64,000 nt of DNA from Cerrena zonata. Lineage: Eukaryota > Basidiomycota > Agaricomycetes > Polyporales > Cerrenaceae. The notes beneath the pieces were generated by a model. The model saw only the letters and a program-made list of their open reading frames with translations. It ran no database searches and was not told where the DNA came from. The stretch lies in NCBI GenBank assembly GCA_038087015.1, contig JASBNA010000027.1, positions 248,001 to 312,000 on the forward strand, written 5' to 3'. Positions 19,887 through 28,206 of this stretch are shown piece by piece. A program made the translations under genes and the position numbers. Within the stretch, counting starts at the first letter, position 1. Every line of letters begins with the position of its first letter.

Positions 19887-21497
19887 CTATTTAAAGCAGG
19901 ACATTACCAAAGAGCCCAAGACACAGCCAGTCAAGGTCAAAGATGCAGCGATGATCCCAAGTTCGGGTTTGTCGAATTGGACAACATCGACGTCTTTTGA
20001 GGTGAACAAGGTGTGGTAATTGGCAATGATTGACAGTTTTAAGTTTGTCCAAGTAAGTTGAGAGACTTTGAAGGAGACTTTAGGAACTTGGGTATTCTTT
20101 GGTTTATCATCAAAGAGCCAGGAAGAGAGGGAGGATGATTGTTCTTCTTGATCTGACTGTGTAGCTAAACCGGTAGCCGGGCCAGTGGTTATATTTTGCT
20201 TATCTTTGGAAAAGAGATCATCGATATGACCAGATTGTTTTTCGTGTAAGTCAGTAATTGCTTGCTTAACCTTATCTTCGAAAGATCCAACAAGTCTTCT
20301 ACGCTTCCAAGGCTCGACGAAAAAGGTTGCAATCATGAATAGAAAAATGTTAATACCCATAAGGATCCAAGTACCCCAAGTCGAGGCTCTTCTAATTTTA
20401 TCGGACCAAATCTGTTCTTCGTGGTAGCGGGTCAAAATGGATTGGGTCAATTTTAATTGTATTGCATCGACAGCCTGTTCTGCGTTATTCAAGTTCTCTT
20501 GAGAATTGATTTCATTTTGTTCATTGGCATGATCGTTTCTGTAAAGAATGGTGAATCGTTCTAAGTCTTCAGCATTCCAATTATGCTTTCTGGTAAGTAA
20601 ATCGTTCATTTCTTTTTGCAGGGTAGATCTGCGCTGAATGGCTTCTGCGTATATATCTTTGCACTGTTTAACCTGGTCTTTACAATCTTTTAAATCCTGT
20701 TCTAATTGTTCGATTGACTTTTTCAATTTTTCAATCGATGAATAACCAGTAACATCATTGAGGGCCCTAGTAGCAGTGAAAATTGTATCCTGCAAAGAAT
20801 CCAAGTAAGTTTCCATTTTTTTAGAAAGCTCCCGTCTCATCTTTTCTCTTTGTGATGGAAGATTCTTGAACTCGCTTTCAATTCGTTCTTTGATTTGTTT
20901 GGTGGTGATGGATGAAACTGGTGTTGGAAATACTTTTGCCTTATTTGGGTTTTCAGGATCAACAGTGGTCACAGTAGAAATGTCATCTTCATGATTGACG
21001 GGCGGGGACTTTGCTTTATCTTGGGTATCCTTGATACTCTCTTTGTTGAGTTCTCTGTCTTTTGATTCTTTCTCCTTCAACTCTTTCTCCGTCGACTCCT
21101 TCTCCGTCGACTCCTTCTCCCTCAACTCTTTCTCCCTCAACTCTTTCTCCCTCAACTCTTTCTCCCTCAACTCTTTCTCCCTCAACTCCCTTTCCCTCAA
21201 CTCCTTTTCCTTCAATTTTCTCTGTTCCATTCCCAAGTTGGACGAGTCAATGATCTGCCTTAGCTTCACGTCATCGTACGTCTTTGGCTGCTGCCTATCG
21301 CCCCCCTGTTCTTTCGATAGTCTCTCCTTCAACCTATCTTGTTCTTCTTCAAGAAAGGCCTGATTGACCTTATTCAAGTCTGGTTTCTCCTTCAAGGTAG
21401 ATTGACACCTAATACGTCCATCGAAATGTCTCCGACTCAATTGACTCGATCTTCCTAGTAAAGACCCACTCCATCGTCTACCAAGGTATCTGTACAT
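19887..21497 (-). CDS. SHE9: SHE9/MDM33, mitochondrial inner-membrane morphology protein
   Basis: The 536-residue protein begins with an Arg/Ser-rich mitochondrial presequence (residues about 1-35). A highly charged repeat segment of Arg-Glu-Lys-Glu-Leu type follows, then the conserved She9 coiled coils. 'DLLTRKHNWNAEDLERFTIL' and 'RNDHANEQ' are family signatures. A transmembrane segment 'TWILMGINIFLFMIATFF' is followed by 'VEPWKRRRLVGSFE', and a second hydrophobic segment is near the C-terminus. She9/Mdm33 governs inner-membrane fission and cristae architecture. The CTG codon at 20619-20621 sits in 'RST-L-QKEMN', where I recall Ser in relatives. The repeat segment (bases 21060-21210) is 15-bp periodic and likely length-variable. 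Confidence 0.95.
   Translation of the reverse strand: MYRYLGRRWSGSLLGRSSQLSRRHFDGRIRCQSTLKEKPDLNKVNQAFLEEEQDRLKERLSKEQGGDRQQPKTYDDVKLRQIIDSSNLGMEQRKLKEKELRERELREKELREKELREKELREKELREKESTEKESTEKELKEKESKDRELNKESIKDTQDKAKSPPVNHEDDISTVTTVDPENPNKAKVFPTPVSSITTKQIKERIESEFKNLPSQREKMRRELSKKMETYLDSLQDTIFTATRALNDVTGYSSIEKLKKSIEQLEQDLKDCKDQVKQCKDIYAEAIQRRSTLQKEMNDLLTRKHNWNAEDLERFTILYRNDHANEQNEINSQENLNNAEQAVDAIQLKLTQSILTRYHEEQIWSDKIRRASTWGTWILMGINIFLFMIATFFVEPWKRRRLVGSFEDKVKQAITDLHEKQSGHIDDLFSKDKQNITTGPATGLATQSDQEEQSSSLSSWLFDDKPKNTQVPKVSFKVSQLTWTNLKLSIIANYHTLFTSKDVDVVQFDKPELGIIAASLTLTGCVLGSLVMSCFK
21060..21215 (-). repeat. 15-bp tandem repeat encoding (R/E/K-rich)5 units inside SHE9
   Basis: About ten imperfect 15-bp units (CTCAACTCTTTCTCC on the plus strand) encode repeated Glu-Lys-Glu-Leu-Arg pentapeptides. 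These probably form a single charged alpha-helix or coiled coil between presequence and core. Confidence 0.9.
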
Positions 21498-21701
21498 ACT
21501 ATAGTTTCAACTGGGACGTCAGTGGCTTTCCAAATTCAGTACGTTTTTTCACTAGTTGTAGGCTTTTTTTCTTTTATTGGTCCCAAAAAAAAAGTTTTGA
21601 TCCTGTCAAAATCCTCAAATTTTATAGCCGATTGCTTATATTTGCTGCAATAATTGATTGGATGTCTTTTCACGCCGATAAACTATAAGGAATGCTCGAA
21701 A

Positions 21702-23999
21702 ATGTCTGAGAAGAAGATTACATTTGTTGATAGAAAGAAAAAAGTGTCAAGAGCTTGTGATTATTGCAAAAGACGTAAATTCAAGGTATGTTTTTGAAAA
21801 ACTTAGATAAAAAAGAGAAGTGATATTAACAAATGGCGATAGTGCACCGGGAATGCCACCTGTAAGAAGTGCCTCAAAGACGGTAAAGAGTGTACCTTCA
21901 ATATTGTTGACCATAGAACGATCAAGAGAGAACGAATTGCCAAACAGAGAAAAGGTGAAGAAATCTTGTTGATGGATCAAAATGCTATCAAACCCGAGTT
22001 GGTTGAGGAAAAAAGGGAAGAGATACGATTGAATAATGCCAGACAGTCAAATCTTAAGAGGGAACAGGTTGTGCTTCCCTCATTTCAAGAGACCTTGGAT
22101 ATGATCAAGAACCAAATCTCTTCGTCTAATAGTATTTCTAACAGTTCAATTATAGATAGGTCTACTCCACAAGGATCTTCGTTAATGAACACAAATAGTC
22201 TCTTCAGTCCGATACCCAGTAACGATGGTTCCAAGCTTATTTATCCCAGAGCTGCAACTTCAGATTTCCCGATGTTAAATGACTTCCCGAATGGCTCTTC
22301 TGGTTTGGGGTTACAAGGACTCGAATTTACTTCCAATTTCGATAACTTGCTAACCAACAAAACAGAATCTGAAAGAATAACTTTACTCGAGCTAGATAAC
22401 GAGGGATTGCTTCATTATAATGCCTTGGGAAATTGTAGCTCTGTTTTGTTAGAAACGAAGAAAATCTTTAATGCTATACTAGGGAAAGCCAAGTTTGACA
22501 CCCTGCAATCCACTAATCCCGTCGATAAACCCATTGATGTTGAAGCTATTCCTTTAGCGGAAATACCCGATAGAAACACTTGTTTTAAACTATATAAAGT
22601 TTATACAAAAACTATAAGTTGGCAATTTTATATGTTTGACGAAGGTGAATTTTCACAAACGATAGAGAACGTGATTAATGGATCCAAGAACATCAAAGAG
22701 AAAATATTGGTTTATTTAGCTCTTGGAGTTGCACAACGTATGGATGATTATGACAAGGGGGTTTTGGAAAGTGACAAATCAGTGGACTATATCAAATCAG
22801 CATTACATTTAAGAGATTTTTTGACGGATAATGATGACTTATGGCTAATTCAATATTATTATTTGCAATCAATCTATTATTTGGTAACCCATAAGTTTCA
22901 AACTAGTTGGGTTTTATTAACTCATGCAATTGAACATGCACAACGATTAAATATTCATAAAAAACCTAGAAAAGGTTCAAAAAAGGTTGATCCCAAGCAT
23001 CATATCAAGTTATTCAGATCACTATACTTTTCTGATTGTATTTTTTCCATGGCTGTTGGTAAACCAATGCTGTTTAAGGACGAGGAATGTGATGGGTTTA
23101 ATCCCTATGAAAAATCACTTGAAATTTCCACATTCAAGAAAACCTTCCCGATAAAAGATGGTAAACCTAATTATGTTGCAAATCCCGACAAAGATGACCA
23201 TTTTCGAATGAAATGGGATTTTTATAAATTTCAAGTTATTCATATATTGGGGAAAATTTTGAAAACCTGTTATCATAATTCAAAAATCGATTTAGATAAT
23301 ATTAAAAAGTTGGCTATTGAATTAAAGGAATGGTTTGTTAATTTACCACCAGATTTATTAGTTGAAAATACATCAACCGACACCTCAGAAGATGAAGTTA
23401 AACATCGATATGCATGTATTTATATTAATTCTTTCCATATTCATGCAATATCGGTATTAAGTAGACCCTTTTTAATCTATGAAAAAGCATGTCAGATTAA
23501 TGATTTAAAAGAAGAATATCAAAATTTAATTTCCAAGGAACTAATTCATGAATATAAACAAGCATCTATTAAAAGCAGTGCTTTAATGATAATTGCAATT
23601 ATATGTTCAGAATCAAATCAAAGTTATAGAACGTTTTTAACTAATTTTAAAGTTAATTGTGCATTAAATTCATGTTTAACATTGATTACATGTTTAATTG
23701 ATGATTTAAATAGCCAATTACTTAATTTAATTAAGTATGGGTTATTATTATTGAAAACAAGTACTGATGTGTTACCACCAGCCAAATTTTTTGTCAGTAT
23801 ACTTGAAGAAATGGTTAGTGAAATATCCGATCATCATTTGAATATACAAAATGAAACTTTCTTTCAAGATTTAGAAATTTTAGATTTACCATCTTTACAA
23901 GGAGACATTTTCCCAGAAGTTGATCATATTCGATGGATTGAAACTCAAAATGACTTCGTCCCCAATCAAATCGCTTCACTACCGACAAATTATCAATAG
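21702..23999 (+). CDS. Zn2Cys6 fungal transcription factor (two exons)
   Basis: Exon 1 is 21702-21785 and exon 2 is 21843-23999, giving 745-746 residues. Splicing assembles a complete Zn2Cys6 cluster, Cys-X2-Cys-X6-Cys-X5-Cys-X2-Cys-X6-Cys, near residues 19-45. The intron falls exactly between the sixth spacer residue and the third Cys. A basic linker 'RTIKRERIAKQRKG' follows. The central fungal-specific TF domain includes 'FRSLYFSDCIFSMAVGKPM' followed by 'DEECDGFNPY', like the 'GRP...DED.D' motif of that domain. It should be a nuclear sequence-specific regulator binding CGG-type half sites. I cannot assign a named orthologue or target pathway. It is divergent from SHE9 and convergent with the PI-PLC gene. 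Confidence 0.92.
21786..21842 (+). other. Intron inside the zinc cluster (57 nt)
   Basis: GTATGT donor, TATTAAC branch-like site about 14 nt before the end, and TAG acceptor. Phase 0; removal joins '...RRKFK' to 'CTGNATCKKC'. Confidence 0.93.
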
Positions 24000-24074
24000 A
24001 CATACTACAGTAGGTGTATAATTCAAACATTCATTCAAAGCATAATTGTATCAAGAGTAGAAAAAAGCCTCTTC

Positions 24075-24959
24075 TTAAAAGTTTTTATCAATCAAAGCCT
24101 TAGCCAATTTCCAATTGTGGGCTTCAATGTAATCCAAAACAATGATACCACAACCTTTAGCAAAAACCTTTTCAACCCCACCTTTGTCCATGGCATCGGC
24201 AACTTGTTGAGGCCAACAGTCATGATCGAAAAAGTTAGAACCAGAAGTAAAGTTAACAAACAACTTGTCGTCATTACTCTTTTGAGCCTTTTCAGCTAAG
24301 TCCTTGACATACTTAACTTTTTTAGAAATATCATCTTTATTTTGAATTTCACAAAAATCTTGTACAACAAATCTACCACGGTCGTCTTCAGTAGTGTTAT
24401 ATTTCCAAGAAGCAGCATCAAAACCAAACTTCTGTTTTTTTTCATCATCCTTAACCCCAAATCTTCTGAAAAGAACAAGCTTACCTCTGGCATCACCTAA
24501 TTTAGGAAGATCAGATTTCAAATACCATAAATCCTTTTGTTTATCAACATATCTATCCCAGATACAATTACCAAACTCGTCTTTATCGTTATTCCAGTCG
24601 TCGGTACCTTCTTGTTTAATGGAAACCAAAACCGTTTCAGATTTGTTATCCTTAATAAAATCGTAGAATTCCTTCAAAACATCCTTCAATAATCTTGGAA
24701 ATGGAATCTTGACTGGGAATTTCCCGTGGATAACTTGTAAATCTTTAGCGTCATCTCCTTCTTTCAAGAATTGCTTACCAACTCTAATATCAAAGAAACG
24801 AACCCCGTGTTTCAATTGTTCAGTAACGCTTTCTCCCTGACATTGAACCGATGGTAATGCAGTATGACAGGCTGCGGAATTGTGAGTTCCTGGAATAGCA
24901 AGTTGAGTCAACTTGGTATTGTCGTCAAGTTCTTTCATCCAAGTTTTATAGTCGACCAT
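24075..24959 (-). CDS. Bacterial-type phosphatidylinositol-specific phospholipase C
   Basis: The 294-residue protein is a single PLC-X domain without PH, EF-hand, Y or C2 modules, so it belongs to the bacterial PI-PLC class, not Plc1. 'IPGTHNSAA' places the first catalytic His at residue 26, 'FFDIRVG' gives Asp57 and Arg59, and 'VIHGKF' gives the second catalytic His at residue 78. The spacing matches Bacillus-type enzymes (His, Arg, His). 'SETVLVSIKQEG' is also typical. Such enzymes cleave PI to diacylglycerol and inositol phosphate without Ca2+. Candida albicans PLC2 and PLC3 are the known yeast relatives, and the family is thought to be of bacterial origin. There is no signal peptide or GPI signal, so location is uncertain. 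Confidence 0.9.
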   Translation of the reverse strand: MVDYKTWMKELDDNTKLTQLAIPGTHNSAACHTALPSVQCQGESVTEQLKHGVRFFDIRVGKQFLKEGDDAKDLQVIHGKFPVKIPFPRLLKDVLKEFYDFIKDNKSETVLVSIKQEGTDDWNNDKDEFGNCIWDRYVDKQKDLWYLKSDLPKLGDARGKLVLFRRFGVKDDEKKQKFGFDAASWKYNTTEDDRGRFVVQDFCEIQNKDDISKKVKYVKDLAEKAQKSNDDKLFVNFTSGSNFFDHDCWPQQVADAMDKGGVEKVFAKGCGIIVLDYIEAHNWKLAKALIDKNF

Positions 24960-25268
24960 TTTTTATGTATTTGATTACTTAGTTACTATACAATTGACTA
25001 TACAAGTAAGGATTTCAATGCTAATTTATACCCCCGTCAGTTTATTATTAGTTTTTTCGTCGGTGCACTGCACAATTGGTTAAAAACTGAAATACACTGC
25101 CAACTGATACCTTCTTCACTTACCCTAACGGGAGGGGGCATGCTTAAGCTAACGCATGTCCAGGTCTATTGCTAAAGGGATTTCACAAAGGTCTTGACAA
25201 TAAAAGAGAATTTCATCTGTTTTGGCCGGTGATTTTTTTTTGTGCAGTCTAACAATTTCATCATCGCT
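24960..25268. promoter_or_regulatory. PI-PLC promoter
   Basis: 309 bp between two minus-strand genes. A GC-rich word ACGGGAGGGGGCATGC (about 25128-25143) stands out from the AT-rich background; it includes an AGGGG stress-element core. No gene is seen. Confidence 0.35.
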
Positions 25269-26669
25269 CTACGGCCAATGGCTGCCAATTTGTAGGACTG
25301 TCAACAAGTAGATGATACAAATGATGGCAAAGGCTGCGAAACAAGCTTCGCTTCCGTAGTATTTTTGACCAAGCGGGACCAGGAAAGCCACCAAGATGTT
25401 GGCCAACCAATTGCTTGCAGAGCCAAACAGTTGGGCAACACCAACAGTGTCTACGCTGGTCAATTCAGGTATCATCATAAAGGGTAATGGGCCGATTCCA
25501 ATAGAATAACCCGTCACAAAGCTGAAACAGGCTAGGCCAATGATGATATCTCGATTGGATGTGATGGACCAGGCCATTAGCATGGCACTCAAGCTCATTA
25601 CAGCCAAAGATGCAATCAATAATGGTTTCCGGCCAAGTCTATCCACTAGAGGAGATATAAGTAACAGAACCAAGGCATTGCAAGCAGCCAAACTGGTGGT
25701 GATGTATAGAACATTGAACGAGGCATGCAGGGTAAGAATTGAAACACCGTAAAAAGTGATTGCGTTCATTCCACAGAGTTGTTGGCCAGTTAAAAGGACC
25801 AATACACTAAACATTTCCTTACGGTGTTTTTGTTTGCAAAGAAAATCAGTCATAGTCACCGGTTGGGTTTTAATAAGTCGAGTTGATTCGTTTGGCTCAT
25901 CTTCAATCCAGGAGCTAATTTCCAGGTCAATTGTATGGGTTTCACTTCTAATGGAACTCATGATTTCAGTAGCCTGCGGTAAATCTCCTTTATGGATCAC
26001 TAGCCATTTGGGTGATTCAATACTGCTGACCAACGCAATTCCTTGAATTAATGCAATACCAGCACCAAATACGAACACCAACCTCCATTGGATTGGATTT
26101 GCCCAAAAAATCGATACCACTTGAGCACTCAAGATGCCAATTGCAACCGCCAATTGAACTAAGCTTCCTAATAACCCCCGGTGGTTATTGGGGGTTAGCT
26201 CCAGAATCCAAATTGGATTGGCAATAACCGATCCTCCGGCAGCAATTCCAGTCAATAATCGTCCAACATCTATAACTAGTAAATTAGTACTCGTGGCTAT
26301 TGACAAACATCCAATCATGAATAACACCGAAGTAACCAGGGCAATCTTCTTACGGCCATGGCTATGGGCAACCCCAAATACTCCTAGAAAAATCAGCGAT
26401 AATAGCCCTCCAATGGTAAAGCATGCTGTGATCATTGCAACTTGCGTAGTCGAAGCTTCTTTACACTGGGGGAAACCAAATTTCTCCCATACAGTCTTTT
26501 CATATACCAGCAGCCAATACTCGAGGTCTTCATATTGGCACGTTATATATTTCTGGGGTGCGTTCATCACTGATAAATGGAACCCAAATTGAAATGTTCC
26601 TAGACATGCTATGACTGTAGACCAAGCTAGCCTTGGTGTAACCGAATGTCTTACTTCACGTTCCTCCAT
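25269..26669 (-). CDS. MFS sugar-transporter-family protein (VPS73/YBR241C type)
   Basis: The 466-residue protein has twelve predicted membrane spans and the sugar-porter marks: 'GVAHSHGRKKIALV' after span 2, 'RLLTGIAAGGSVIANPIWI' with 'ELTPNNHRG', 'SIESPKWLVIHKG', 'LTGQQLCGMNAITFYGVSI', and 'LVDRLGRKPLL'. The long luminal loop before span 2 ('CQYEDLEYWLLVYEKTVW') and the Glu-Leu-Thr-Pro instead of Glu-Ile/Val-Ser-Pro are closer to Vps73/Ybr241c than to hexose permeases. Those proteins are vacuolar or endosomal with unproven substrate. CTG codons are more frequent here than in neighbours, in keeping with low expression. Substrate cannot be inferred. Confidence 0.85.
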   Translation of the reverse strand: MEEREVRHSVTPRLAWSTVIACLGTFQFGFHLSVMNAPQKYITCQYEDLEYWLLVYEKTVWEKFGFPQCKEASTTQVAMITACFTIGGLLSLIFLGVFGVAHSHGRKKIALVTSVLFMIGCLSIATSTNLLVIDVGRLLTGIAAGGSVIANPIWILELTPNNHRGLLGSLVQLAVAIGILSAQVVSIFWANPIQWRLVFVFGAGIALIQGIALVSSIESPKWLVIHKGDLPQATEIMSSIRSETHTIDLEISSWIEDEPNESTRLIKTQPVTMTDFLCKQKHRKEMFSVLVLLTGQQLCGMNAITFYGVSILTLHASFNVLYITTSLAACNALVLLLISPLVDRLGRKPLLIASLAVMSLSAMLMAWSITSNRDIIIGLACFSFVTGYSIGIGPLPFMMIPELTSVDTVGVAQLFGSASNWLANILVAFLVPLGQKYYGSEACFAAFAIICIIYLLTVLQIGSHWP

Positions 26670-27204
26670 GCTTTATGATGGACGCCTTCCTGCTATAATC
26701 TTGGACGTCGTCTTCCTGCTCTAATGGCGGATGTCCAACGTTATATATCGGGCCCGTTGCAAAACAGCTTGCTTTCGGAGTTGTGCGAGATGACTTTTAC
26801 CCCGATTTGGATCATTTCAGCTGATATGGATGTTGGTTCCTATCAGATTGCATCATTTCCATTGGTCTTTTACGTATATTGTTTTGTATCTTGTGTGTTT
26901 ATCTTATCTTTTATCTTGTATTGATCTAATTTGTATGTAACGCGTTGTCTGGACAGAAGTCAAGCTGAAAAGCAATGCGTGTATCCCATCATAACAATAC
27001 AATCTTGAAGTAATTGTGGATACTGTAGTAAAACTGAAAGAGTAGAAGAACTTGAAGTATCAGAGTAGACCTAGTTGATAAGGAGTAGTTGGGTAATGGG
27101 GCTAACCGTACAATTGTCGATTCAACAAGTCAAGTATCCGAGAACGGCTTAAATGAGCGAAAAAAAACATCGTTTAGATATATCTTCTTCTTACTAAGTC
27201 AATC
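26670..27204. promoter_or_regulatory. Divergent promoter MFS gene / SFH5
   Basis: A 535-bp shared upstream region. ACGCGT at 26940-26945 is an MluI box core. Close to the MFS start there is an imperfect direct repeat of GGACG...CTTCCTGCT...TAAT (26680-26699 and 26703-26725). The 66-codon ORF inside has no family features. Confidence 0.4.
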
Positions 27205-28197
27205 ATGTCTGATGCTGGGGATAACCTTGCTGGGAATGTTGGGATCAAGTCCCAAAGCTTGAAAGCCGAACAAGTTGAAAAATTGAGTAAATTGATCAAG
27301 TTAATTCCAGATATTTTGAAAGAATTGAAAAATTCTGATTATGACGAGATATTTGGGTATCGAATCAACGTTGATACTGAATCCCAGGTGAATGTTCCGG
27401 TTCGTAATGAAATCTTATTGAAGTTCTTGATTGCTAATGATTATGATGTTCAAGTCACCAAGGAGAAGTTGGTGAAGACTCTTAATTGGAGAAATGAATT
27501 TAAACCGTTGTCAGCCGCATACCTCGAAACCCATGATAAGGAACTTGATACTTTAGGAGCCATTACCAAGTTTAATGATAATGAAAAAGCTAATTTGAAA
27601 GTGGTTACTTGGAATTTTTATGGAAATTTGAAATCCCCAAAGAAACTTTTTGAAAAATTTGGTGATGCAGAAGGAAAGGAAGAAAAGAATCAAGAATTAC
27701 CAGGATCAAGGTTTTTAAGATGGAGAATTGGGTTAATGGAAAGGTCATTGGCATTGGTTAATTACTCTGACCCCCAGAATCATAAAATTGCTCAAATCCA
27801 TGACTATAATAATGTGTCAATGTTCAGAATTGATCCAGGAATGAAAGCAGCTACAAAAGAAATTATTGAAATTTTTGGTAATAATTATCCCGAATTATTA
27901 TCAACGAAATTCTTCATAAATGTACCAACTTTGATGAGTTGGGTTTTCACATTTTTCAATAAAATTGGAGTTATAAGTGAAGAAACATTGAAAAAATTTC
28001 AAATTTTAAATAATGGTAATTTATCTTCGTATTTTGGAGAAAGTAATCTACCAAAAGAATATAACGGAGGCAAAACTACTCAAATTAAGGATATTTTTGG
28101 ATTAGAAAATTCGATTAAATCATCAATGGAATTCCCAGAGTATGGTAAACATTTACTTGACAAACATGATTTACAAGATAATTTATCAGTTGAATAA
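27205..28197 (+). CDS. SFH5: SFH5, Sec14-like lipid/heme-binding protein
   Basis: The 330-residue protein has a CRAL-TRIO N-terminal helical part and a Sec14 lipid-binding domain. 'RFLRWRIGLMERSLALVNY', 'IAQIHDYNNVSMFRIDPGMK', 'IFGNNYPELLSTKFFINVP' and 'LPKEYNGGKTTQ' match Sfh5 better than Sec14 or other Sfh proteins. Sfh5 was first described as a phosphatidylinositol transfer protein at ER-plasma-membrane sites and later as a heme-binding protein. The His-Asp-Tyr in 'IHDYNN' fits the His/Tyr heme ligands reported for S. cerevisiae Sfh5, by motif only. Its stop is 9 bp from the convergent LIG4 stop. Confidence 0.94.
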   Translation: MSDAGDNLAGNVGIKSQSLKAEQVEKLSKLIKLIPDILKELKNSDYDEIFGYRINVDTESQVNVPVRNEILLKFLIANDYDVQVTKEKLVKTLNWRNEFKPLSAAYLETHDKELDTLGAITKFNDNEKANLKVVTWNFYGNLKSPKKLFEKFGDAEGKEEKNQELPGSRFLRWRIGLMERSLALVNYSDPQNHKIAQIHDYNNVSMFRIDPGMKAATKEIIEIFGNNYPELLSTKFFINVPTLMSWVFTFFNKIGVISEETLKKFQILNNGNLSSYFGESNLPKEYNGGKTTQIKDIFGLENSIKSSMEFPEYGKHLLDKHDLQDNLSVE

Positions 28198-28206
28198 TTT
28201 TTAATT

